Below are positions 46,703 through 56,500 of a DNA stretch of 64,000 nucleotides, in pieces. The position numbers and the translations under genes were made by a program. Position 1 is the first letter of the stretch; every line of letters starts with the position of its first letter. The notes below the pieces were generated by a model. That model worked only from the letters and a program-made list of their open reading frames with translations, had not been told where the DNA came from and did not search any database. Origin of the DNA: Liriodendron chinense (taxonomy: Eukaryota > Streptophyta > Magnoliopsida > Magnoliales > Magnoliaceae); NCBI GenBank assembly GCA_003013855.2, contig ML058453.1:5573861-5637860 (forward strand), in the 5' to 3' direction.

Positions 46703-46713
46703 ATGCCCCTCCG
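46703..46713 (-). other. Polypurine tract next to the 3' LTR
   Basis: On the minus strand CGGAGGGGCATC precedes the LTR start TGTTGGGG. The purine run is short (GGAGGGG) and ends a few bases before the LTR, so this call is moderate. Confidence 0.5.
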
Positions 46714-46772
46714 ATGCGTTGGGATGGACGAGCGGCGATCCATTGCGACGCATCGGATCTTCCGGGTCCCAC

Positions 46773-46780
46773 TATAAATA
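46773..46780 (+). promoter_or_regulatory. Plus-strand TATA box for the antisense unit
   Basis: TATAAATA within GGTCCCACTATAAATAGGGG, about 70 bp inside the element from the 3' LTR. It points toward the plus-strand reading frames at 47976 and 49001, opposite to gag-pol. It predicts transcription starting near 46805, giving a long leader with at least one intron whose acceptor lies just before 47976 (TTCTTTAGCAG). Confidence 0.6.
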
Positions 46781-46804
46781 GGGGATCCCTGGTCATTTCG
46801 TCGT

Positions 46805-47975
46805 TTCACTGTTCATTTTCGACGACCAGAGCCCTCGGCCAGCGCATCGATTTTTTCTCCAGCGCATCGATTTATTATCGCCAGCGCATCGAAATATTAG
46901 GTAGCGCGTCGATTTATTCGAACTTGCGTATTTTATCGACGCGCTGCGCATAGCGCGGCCAATATTTTTGGACTCCGTATTTCTTACGATTTTCTTAACG
47001 CGCCATAGGCAGCGCATACAATAACTGGACGCGCTGGAGCCAGCGCTTTGTTTTAACTTGAAATCATCTATTTAATCGACGCGCTAGGGTCAGCGCATCC
47101 TCACGTGCCTGTAGAAAATCCCTTTTCACGACGCGCTGAGCCCAGCGCGGTTGTACTTGTGAATTATTCGATGCGCTGGTCCCAGCGCGTACCCACGTGC
47201 CTGGGAAAGTTTTTTAATTGACGCGCTAAGGTGAATTTACCATTTCTTGGACGCGCTGAGCCCGGCGCGTCATGTCCTTTGGATTTGTGAATTTGCCTGA
47301 TTTTCTCGACGCGCTGGGCTCTGTGCGTGCGACTTTGGGACTTAGTGAAATTTACTAAATCTGTTACGTAAACCGGCTCCCACACACACCTCCGGACTTG
47401 ATCAATTGGCCCGATCGCAAGGTGTGTTAAGGCCAATAGGCGCTGATCTCTGAATTGGAGAAGTTGTCCAATTCTGGCGTCCTATCTTGGTACGCTTATC
47501 GTGGCTTAACAGACTCACCTGCGGGTTCACTTGACCGTTGCTCGCGATATTTGGGATTTGTTCCGGGTGCGTGGGGTCTCATGCACCCTCTTATTAAACC
47601 AGATCTGCTTTGAGTATCTACAGGGTATGTGAAACCTCGCGCACCTAACCCGTGGGCCTCGGTGGAGTCTGCGGTTTCTGCGGGTTTCGCACCGGCGGTC
47701 CGTCGTGTCTCCAAAGGGTGTGAACCCCCATGCCTCTGTTTCGTGTTCGCGCATGCGTGCCAGTCGTCTTATGGAGGCGTAGGGTCCCGCACACTTGGGA
47801 GACTCCCTGGCTGCTTTAGTTTAATGGGCAATTCTAATGGTGATTTTAAAGTGTTGTTTCGAGCATACCTTTGCATGTTGTTTCTCGGCTTTTCTGGCTT
47901 TGCGCGAGCGGTTTGGTGCATTTTTCTTCTGTCGGACTGCCTTACGGGTTCATCTGTCTTGTTCTTTAGCAGACA
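46805..47975 (+). other. Predicted leader of the antisense unit
   Basis: The first half is the palindromic repeat tract (to about 47330). The second half has no supported coding region; open frames around 47496-47985 have unstructured composition. A good acceptor (GTTCTTTAGCAG) ends at about 47972, four bases before the ATG of the next frame, so an intron in this leader is likely. The donor was not fixed. Confidence 0.45.
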
Positions 47976-48602
47976 ATGGTCATAACCCGTGCTTCCCTTC
48001 GCGCGGCTCGTGACTGCATGGGGCGGCTCTTAAACGATCTGGACCAACCCGAGGCTTGGTCATCTCTTGCTAATCAATGCGATGAGGTGGCTGAAGCCTC
48101 GACTCGCCTTGGCGCTGAATCCCGCCCGATCCTCCGGGCTATGCAGAATATCTCGGCGATGGCGGGCATCTCCGATGAGCGCAAGGAGGCTATATCTGGC
48201 TACATCCGCGATTCTTCCCTCCTGGAGGAATTGGCGGTTCTGGAGGCGGCGGAGCCTTCTCTGGCTGCTTCCTTTCTGTCCCTCTCGAAATGTCTCCACT
48301 TCCTAAAGGACGAGAAGAGGGAGAGTAGGAGGTTCCTGGCTTGGCTTATTCCCTTGGCGGAGGCCGAATACCCGGATCGTCGTGCCGGCATTTGGAGGAT
48401 GGTCAGGGCGGCTGTCCGGGAGCACGATGACTTGGCGATTGACTTGTCTGCGATAAGGAACTACGCCGATGCTGAGCACTTGAACTTCGACCTTGTGCAA
48501 CAATGCATCTCCATCTTGGTGGACTTGGTCTACAAGGAGGCCCAGATTCAAGCGAGGGTCGATGAGCTGAGGGCTCGAGTTCTTCCTCTGGTGCAAGACT
48601 GA
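47976..48602 (+). CDS. Antisense frame A of the Tat element, 208 residues, unknown family
   Basis: Runs from ATG at 47976 to TGA at 48600-48602 with no break. I do not recognise the family. The predicted protein is Ala/Leu/Glu/Arg-rich and looks mostly helical (for example AILRAMQNISAMAG-like and ELAVLEAAEPSLAASFLSLS stretches), with no Cys/His cluster, membrane segment or catalytic motif I can name. It follows a strong splice acceptor and precedes the mobile-domain gene on the same strand by about 400 bp. It could be a first gene of the antisense unit or an exon of a longer product. Codon use is G+C-rich in third positions, like the mobile-domain gene and unlike most of the window, which favours real coding history. 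Confidence 0.55.
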   Translation: MVITRASLRAARDCMGRLLNDLDQPEAWSSLANQCDEVAEASTRLGAESRPILRAMQNISAMAGISDERKEAISGYIRDSSLLEELAVLEAAEPSLAASFLSLSKCLHFLKDEKRESRRFLAWLIPLAEAEYPDRRAGIWRMVRAAVREHDDLAIDLSAIRNYADAEHLNFDLVQQCISILVDLVYKEAQIQARVDELRARVLPLVQD

Positions 48603-49000
48603 AATCTTCGTTTTCTGGCTTGGGGGAGGGGGTCCCCACAATTTTGGGTCGTTTGATATTGACTGTCGGCTTTTTTTTTTTATCCTTTAAAACAATTGAC
48701 TTTGAATGGTTTGGGCCTTGGCATGGCCCTCGTGGTTTAATGAATGCTATTTATACTTTTCCGCCTTATTTCTGTCTTTTGAAAGCTTGTGCGTTTGTGA
48801 TGATGTTGTTTGCGGGTGTTGTCATTTCGTTTCATTTTCACTGGTTGGTGATGTTGCGCATTGGCCTGGATCGGTGCCTGTTCTTCGTTCGCTTGTTGCT
48901 TCTTATGCTTTTGGGATTTCGTGAATGCTTAATTGTCTTTATGAGGATATTTTCACATGCTCTGTACTTAAGCCCCTTTTCTACGCCATTGCAGATTATA
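48603..49000 (+). other. Spacer between antisense frames A and B
   Basis: T-rich sequence with a T run at 48672-48681, ending in a good acceptor (CTACGCCATTGCAG) at about 48993, eight bases before the ATG at 49001. An intron in the leader of frame B is likely. Confidence 0.45.
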
Positions 49001-50232
49001 ATGGCCAGCGACCCTTCGCAAGCCGGTCCTTCGGGTCCGTCTCGAACTCCATCCAAGCGTAAGCGGGCTGCCATCAAGCAGACTTCCAGACCGTCAGCTG
49101 AGAACCCACAGTGGTTTCTCCCGCCTGAGACATTCAATTTCTACGAACGTATTCTGACCCTTCCGAAGAATGTCCAGCGAAAGATACTTTGCGACAAGGT
49201 CTTACCGCCCCCTCCTGATGAGGGTACCCAGGAGGAATGGGATGAGTGGTACGCTCCCCTACAAGGTTTTCGGACTGATGAGGTTGTCGGGTCCGAAGAG
49301 GGCGAAGCGAGCCCAATTGAGCCTGCTCAGTCTGCCAAGCGCGGTCGTCCAAAGACGACTGGGAAGAACGCCAAGCAGATCTATATAGAAAACCAGACTA
49401 AGTCGAAGTCCGACAAAATGAGGGTTGTCTGGTCTTCTGTGAAGCTGCCAGTATCATCCCTTGTAATCCGCAACCCTTATACGAAGCAGTTCATCCGTTT
49501 TCCTAAAAGCTTCCAGAGATATCGCTCTCTACCAAGCATCGAGCCCTCCGATATACGTCGCGCAAATTCTTTTTATAGCGTCGATTCCTGGACGTCCATT
49601 CCAGAGACGTTCGTCAACTGTGCCATATCCAAGAACGGCACGCAGCAGTCTGTCCTCGAGGAGAAGGACATGATATTTCTAGAACCGAACCATGACCCTC
49701 ATCTGCCCTTTCCGACTCATTATTACGAGACCCTGCGCCAAAGGTTTCGTCCTTTGTCTGATGCAGAAATTTGGCCTACCGGGGGTTTCAGGACCCGAGG
49801 ACATTTGAGCCCTCATCCCGGTTATGAAGCTTGGGCCAATCGGATAGTTGAGCGGCACGAAGAGACCTTGAAGCAAGTAGGTCTCCTTCGGGCCATTCAA
49901 GCGACATCGAGCTATTTCCATCGAGAACCTTGCATTTATAAGGGGTTCCTGAATCATTGGAGTTCTGTCACCAACTCCTTTCATCTGCCTTGCGGAGAAA
50001 TGAGCATCTCCCTCTGGGATCTGTATCGGATAGCAGGTCTCCCTATTCGCGGCAGAATCTATGATGAATGGACTCCTAGTGATGAGGAGCTGTCCAAGAA
50101 GAAGAAGGGTGTTGATGAAGGCTTTTATTCTGCAGCCTGCTACGAATTGTTCGCGGAGTTGCCGCAATTTCTAACCTCCAGAGATAAAGTGCCTTTCGAA
50201 GACTGACTAGTGTACTTTAGCCACGGCCTGAA

Positions 50233-50315
50233 GTGAGTTTCTTCTCTTGTCTTGCACTGTTCGCGTACTGTTTCATTCTTTCTTTCTTCCGCTGATGGTT
50301 TTCTTCCTGTCTCAG
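50233..50315 (+). other. Intron 1 of antisense gene B (83 bp)
   Basis: GTGAGTTTCTTC donor and TTCCTGTCTCAG acceptor, T-rich between. It splits an Asn codon and removes an in-frame stop. It is present in the DNA although the element moves through RNA, which is possible because the intron signals lie on the strand opposite to the genomic RNA. Confidence 0.75.
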
Positions 50316-52376
50316 CTTGGATTACGGATTGTGCGATGAAGGCCGCAAGGATAAACTAGTCTTGGAGGCCAAGATGAAGAAGAAATTTCCGCGGCCGAAT
50401 AAGCTATCCCCTACCTGCGAACTTGCCGGGTTCTTGGCCTATTGGCTGTGTTGTGTGGCCCTCCCGAGCTCTAAGCAGGCGGACAGTGTGCGAGTCTCCT
50501 GTTTCGCCGTGGCGGGGAGTTTGGCCGACGGCCATCGCTACGCATTGGCCCCAGTAGTATTGTGTTCCATGTATCGGGCTTTCGGCGGCGTCATTAGCAA
50601 CAAAGGTTCGGCCTCCTTCGGATTGAATTCTGCTTATTGTGGGTGGCACTTCTTCTCGGGATGGCTTGGGGTCTACTTCCCGTGGGTGTACGGCATGGAG
50701 CTCAAGGACTTCATCCAAAGGGGATCTGTTCCGCTACACGCTTTTCAAAAACGGAAGATGATCAGCGGAAATCCGGCGACTATCGAGACGAAGATAGCCC
50801 GCCATGACGATGTCGACTTCTTCCTCTTCTCGGGAACTAACAGCGAGGATCCAGACCTGCTTGACGACGACGAGAGTCTCAGCTCTTATCACCGCTCGTT
50901 CTTGGTGTCCATTCGCCCGAGTTCGTTGCCTTTAAGAGAGGGCGCTGAATTTTGGAGAGAACCATACTACCCGAACAGATTCGCCAGGCAGTTCGGTTAT
51001 GATCAAGGGGTACCAGGAATTGATCGAACCGGTGACAAGGGAGCAGCGGGCATACGGCACAGGGCCGATCCATTGGAAGTGGATATGGCGACAGCTTCTG
51101 CTTACCAGGTCAGGTTGTTCTTTCATCGTTCCCGGGACGGAGTATGTCCCCGGCGCTACGTATGGATGGATGCGGTGGTGGGCCCACCAATATTCCTTGG
51201 TTCGCAATAACCGACACGTGACAGATCCCGTCTTCGTCTCTCCTCCGATTGTTAATCCCACTCCTGCCGACGGCTTAGGGTACGTAGCAGAGCCGCTTCG
51301 CCAACTGGCTACCCCTGGCGTGCAGAAGTTCATGACCTCATTGAACGTCATAATAGATCATGAGAAGCCCGAGCATACACTCGAGGGGTGGGTTGCTCAT
51401 GGCCAGAGGGTTACGCTGCAAGGGAACCCGGATTCCCCACTTGTCGGTCCTATGGCAGAGGGGCAGAGGGAGCGTTATGACATTGGCGATGATGATGGTG
51501 GTGAAGCTGCTGCAGCGGGGAATGCCGGTGATGAGGAAGAGGCGGGTGATGGCGACGAAGGGGATGATGGTGGTGATGATGGTGGTGATGGCGATGATGG
51601 AGCAGGCGGTGGCGAGGGAGGTGTTGCGGCAGCAGGCACCCCGCCCTCCGGGGGTCAGGGAGGTCGCGGCCAAAGTCCGGCAAGTCGGACGAGCCTGTCC
51701 AGACGTTCTGCGCCCGAGGATGGTGATTTCGAACTATCTCCCGAACGTTCTGGGCCCCGCATAAAGACTGCTCATCGCGTCTCTGTTTCTGACGGCGGTA
51801 AGAAAATAAAGGACCTGCTGAAGTTGTATAGAGCTGAGAAGGCGCGGAGCCAACCCCCCGGGGCTGCCGGCAGCGTCCCGACCGATGATGCAAGCGGTCC
51901 AAGGGAGGAAGGTGAGATGAGTTCGCAGGCAGGTCTCAGCGGAGATCATCCTGTGGAGGGAGGTGAGGGTAGCGAACCAGTGTATGAGCGATCCGTTCCT
52001 GAGGTAGACATAGAACCCGTCCCTATGGACGTCGATGGTGAGCCGCGAGCTGAAGACCCCTTCCTTACCGTTCCTGTCAATATCGAGGCAGCAGTGAACC
52101 CTGGTCCCGCTCCTGAGGCGAGACCTGTTGTTTCAATAGAAGAGGCCTCACTCCCCCCCCGAGGAATCATGCTTGCAGAGGTCACTAGCGTTCCAGAGCC
52201 TATCGCCGAAGTGCCCCTGGCCGCTGAACCAGCCCGGGCTATCTCTGCCTCTGAGGTCATCATTCTTTCTTCCCCTGAAATGCCTGAGCCGGCAGCGGAA
52301 GTCGTGGTTGGATATGCCCCCAGCTCGTCGAGACCTGTTGCCTCAACCAGTGCACCGGGTGATGAAATCCCTACTG

Positions 52377-52455
52377 GTATAACACTTTCCTTCATCGTTT
52401 GTTCGCTTCTCTTCTCTCTCTCCAGTGTGCTAACGTTTACCGTTTCTTTTACCAG
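52377..52455 (+). other. Intron 2 of antisense gene B (79 bp)
   Basis: GTATAACACTTTCC donor and TTTCTTTTACCAG acceptor. Without splicing the frame runs to a stop at 52583; with splicing it enters the coiled-coil exon in frame. Confidence 0.75.
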
Positions 52456-53159
52456 CCACTGCCCCTGCCAGCGTCCCGGCTCCTGTAGTCCTGCCCGAGG
52501 CATTCCTCTCGTCTCTCCGGGGCTTATCAAGGACCAAGGCGAACCTTCTGAAGAGTTTACTGTCCGACATCGTCGATTCGCTTAGGAAAGGAGACGAAGG
52601 GTCTATCTTGGATGAGGCGCTGCAGGCGTTGGAACTCACTGCTACGTGGCTTGGAGTCGACATCTCTTCGATAGTCGGCCATGTGTCACAATTCAAAGAT
52701 GGTGTGGCTCAAGTAAACGATGCAAGGCACTTTAGGACTGACCCCTCTATTGAAGAAAAACGCGGTCAGTTGCGGTCCCTTCTTCCGGAACTAGAGTTGC
52801 ACGAGGCAGATGTGGCCGCAGTGCAGAAGAATTGGCAGGCTGTGGATGCTGAGCACCAAGAGGTCACCAGGCGCCTTGCAGAAATTGAGGATGAGATGGC
52901 CCGATTACGCGCCGAACATTCTGTCGTCCATTTCAAACTTTCGAAACTTGGTGGTCAGAAAGCAACCCTGCAGTCTTCTGTCGACCAACGCAAGACGGAG
53001 TGTGACGCTGTGAGGGCACGGATTACGGAGCTGCAGCGGTCTCTTCAAGACACTCCCGACCCTGTTCAAATCCTGGCCGAGGCTGAGGCAAGACAGAAGG
53101 CAATCGCGGGGTCCGTAGTTAACCTATTAGAGCAGTGCTTGAGAACTTTAGATGGTTAG

Positions 53160-53588
53160 GCTGTAATGATAATGATTCTTTTGTAGTTTTAAAACACGTT
53201 GTAATGAGTGTTGTATCACTATTTATGCTGTTGTGATGATGAGTTCATATTGTGCTTCTTAACCTGCTTGTCGTTCCTCTCGAGTTTGAATGCAAAATAG
53301 ATTGTGCTATTTAGAAAGGAACGTCCCCCTGTCAGGACTTAAACCTACGCATGCGCATGGGGATGCCGGGCCTCGGCTTAAGGCTGGTCTCGATTCTAAT
53401 AATCTCGAAAAGGCGTGGTGTCTTGCTTGACGTGCCTCGAGCTTTGGTGACCCTTCCAACACCTGTGTAAGCATAAAGCAGATGATTAGCCTTTTAGTTT
53501 AGCCATTGCGCGGCACTCTTTCTTTTGGCATCTGTTCTATTACATTCCCTCTACCGGGTGTTTACAACTTGCAATGATTAGTTTTATG
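53160..53588. other. Spacer between the convergent ends of gene B and gag-pol
   Basis: About 430 bp, A+T-rich, between two tail-to-tail coding regions. It likely holds the 3' ends of the antisense transcript. No gene seen. Confidence 0.5.
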
Positions 53589-56500
53589 TCAGGTGTAATA
53601 TCTTTTCAGGAATCGGCCATTCACTAGCGAACTGACACCCTGTCCTTTGCAATCTATTACCCGATAGGCCCCGTTGGAATACACTTCGTCGATAATGCAG
53701 ACGGGATCCCACTTTGGGTCGAACTTGCTCTTCGATCCTTGGAGCGGTGCTGGACGCTTCATCATTAACACAAGATCGCCCTTTTTGAACGATCTGCCCC
53801 TGACGCGCTTATCATACGCGGCGGAAATTTGCTTTTGATATATCTCGAGCCTCTGCTGGGCAGCGAGCCTCTTTTCATCTAGATTATCAAGTTCGACCAT
53901 CCGGCTCTTGGCATTATGCTCGGTTGTCAGGGAGTGTCGGAGAGCGACTCGTAGCGACTCGACTTGTATTTCCATCGGGATCACAGCTTCTGTACCGTAT
54001 ACCAGTGAGTAGGGCGTAGCCCGGGTGGCCGTGCGGTGCGTAGTTCGATAAGCCCACAGTGCTTCGGGCAACCGTCTGTCCCAGTCCCTCTTATTCTCTG
54101 CCACTGTCTTTTTCAGAATCTTCACAATAGTCTTATTGAATGCTTCGGCTAGCCCATTCGCAGGAGGATAATAGGGTGATGAGTAGCAATGCTTGATTTT
54201 GAATCTTGCGCACAGTTTATCGATGGCAGCATTCTTGAAAGGTGTCCCGTTGTCCGTGGTGATTCTCTCGGGAATACCATGCCGGTATAATATGGCGTGA
54301 CGAATGAAACCCTCGACATGCTTGGCTTTCACATTTCTCAGGGCGACTGCTTCGGCCCATTTGGAAAAATAGTCAGTTGCCGCGAGGATGTACTGATGTC
54401 CCTGGGAGGATGGCGGACTAATTGGTCCGATCACGTCCATGCCCCAGGCTGCGAAAGGCCAGGACATCACTGACTGATGCAACTCTTCCGGTGGCGAATG
54501 TATGATATCGGCATGGATCTGACACTGGTGACACTTCTTTACGTATCCTATCGCGTCCTTCGTCATTGTCGGCCAGTAGTAACCCATGTGTCGTACACGG
54601 TGGTGTAAGTTCCTTCCTCCCTGGTGAGCGCCGCATTCTCCTCCATGAGCTTCTTTCAATGTACTACGTGCTTCATCTTGGTTTAGGCATCGCAGCAATA
54701 TCCCCTCGTAGGACCGCTTGTAGAGTACGTCATTTTGGAGCACAAATGAACTGGCACGCCTTCTGATTTGTGTGCGCATCTTGGGCTCTTCTGGTAGAAA
54801 TCCGTACTTCAGATAGTCAATGAATGATTTTCTCCAATCGTCTTCCTCTGTGATCTCAAAGCAGCAAATGGGATTGACACTCAATCCTCCATTGCGCAGC
54901 GCAGCCGTAGGCAGGATTCTTCTTTCTTCAATCGTAACCTGAAGTGGGCTGCCTCCTGGGTTAGCTAAAGCAGCAGCTAAACTGGCGAGTGCATCAGCTC
55001 GTACATTCTCCTGCCTCGGTATATGTGAGATACTGCTGTTCCGAAACTGATTGAACATGGACTGCGCTTGGTGACAATAGGGTGATAATTCGGGTTTACG
55101 GACTTCGTACTCTGTCGTCAATTGTCCGATGACAAGCCTAGAGTCACCGTAGATACGTATTTCCTTGATTCGCATTTCTAGGGCCAACTGTAACCCAATA
55201 ATAAGAGCCTGGTACTCAGCTTCGTTGTTGGTGCATGCCGGGACTAATGTGAATGAATAGGGTAGCAGGTCCCCTTGCGGACTGATGAATATAATTCCTG
55301 CCCCTGATCCTACCGCTCTGGCTGCGCCGTCGAAATACATCTCCCAATGGCGTGTTTCATTCGTCGCCATGACCTGCTCGTCTGGGAGGTCGTACTCTAT
55401 TTCTTCACCGCTTGGTACTGGATGTGCGGCAAGGAAGTCTGCGATAGCTTGCCCTTTGACGGCTCGAGCCGGTATGTATGTCAAGTCGAATTCTGACAAG
55501 AGAAGGGCCCACTTGGCCAATCGTCCGGACAACATAGGTCTGTTCATGAGAAATTTGAGGGGATCCGCTTTGGATATCAATGTTATCTGGTGAGAGAGAC
55601 AGTAATGCCTGAGCTTTTTAACGGCAAAGATCAGCGCCAAACAGATCTTCTCGATCGCTGAGTAGTTAAATTCGGCTCCCACCAGCGTGCGGCTCAGGTA
55701 GTAGAGCGCGCTCTCCTTCCCTTCTTCGTTCTTCTGGGCTAAGAGGGCTCCAAGTGAATTTTCGCCGACGGCAATGTAGAGGATTAGTGGTTCCCCTTTA
55801 ATCGGTGCCGCGAGGACTGGAGATTTGTCGAGCAAGTCTTTCAGAGAGTCGAACGCTTTCTGGCAAGCATCGTCCCACTTAAACTGTACTCCCTTCTTGT
55901 TGAGGCGCGAGAATGGTTGACAACGACCAGACAAGTTCGAGATGAACCTCCTTAGGTACGCGACTCGGCCTTGGAAACTTTTCAGCTCTTTGAGATTCTT
56001 CAGTGGCGGCATCTCCCTAATTGCCTTAATCTTTGTTGGGTCAATTTCTATTCCTCGATGTCTGATAACAAACCCCAAAAACTTGCCAGAGGAAACCCCG
56101 AACGCGCACTTCAATGGGTTCATGCGAAGGCTTTTCTTTCTCAGTCTTCGGAATACTTGTCGTAGATGCTCCCTATGCTGTTCATGCCCGGCTGATCTCA
56201 CTACCAGATCGTCTACATAGCATTCGACATGTTTGTGCATCATGTCCTGGAAGATTACTTGCATCGCACGTTGGTACGTTGCCCCTGCGTTTTTTAACCC
56301 GAACGGCATCACACGGTAACAGTATATGCCCAACGTTGTACGAAAGGCTGTTGATTCCTCATCTTCCGGGGCCATACGAATCTGATTATACCCCGAGTAA
56401 CCGTCCATAAAGGACATCACTGCGTATCCTGTCGTGCTGTCGATCAGTAGCTCTGGGATAGGTAGTGGGAAATCATCCTTAGGGCATGCTTCGTTGAGGT

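Larger units (their letters stand above)
45540..47330. repeat. Dispersed GACGCGCTGG...CCAGTGCGTC palindromic repeats
   Basis: Many copies of an imperfect palindrome, about 20-23 bp, of the form GACGCGCTGGGGCCAGTGCG plus TCC, spaced by 20-60 bp of A+T-rich DNA. They fill the U5/R side of the LTR and continue outside the LTR through 46850-47330, where the form shifts to GACGCGCTGAGCCCAGCGCG. The same repeats occur in the other LTR (61918-62770) and more weakly in the solo LTR (28510-28760). Confidence 0.85.
49001..53159 (+). pseudogene. Antisense gene B: plant mobile domain (aminotransferase-like) protein with coiled-coil tail, three exons, two breaks
   Basis: Exon 1 is 49001-50232, exon 2 50316-52376, exon 3 52456-53159; the two introns (83 and 79 bp) have GT-AG borders and keep the frame. 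The N-terminus is basic (SKRKRAAIKQ) with an AT-hook-like KRGRPK. The plant mobile domain follows: GLLRAIQATSSYFHRE, HLPCGEMSISLWDLYRIAGL, then after intron 1 ELAGFLAYWLC, RYALAPVVLCSMYRAFG and HFFSGWLGVYFPW. Next is a long acidic, Gly/Asp-rich then Pro/Glu-rich linker. Exon 3 is a heptad-rich coiled coil (residues around IEEKRGQLRSLLPELEL to RARITELQRSL). Breaks: TGA at 50204 where Trp would fit, and one extra G in the run 51007-51010. The domain is shared by transposon and host proteins such as MAIL1; its role in Tat elements is unknown. Confidence 0.8.

Noticed and set aside
45249..46953. Frames of 60-140 codons repeated in both Tat LTRs
   Set aside because: They translate the palindromic minisatellite and LTR sequence and recur only because the LTR is duplicated.
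51338..52530. Minus-strand frames of 111-194 codons opposite antisense gene B
   Set aside because: They mirror the G+C-rich low-complexity linker of gene B and have no motif of their own; gag-pol ends at 53589.
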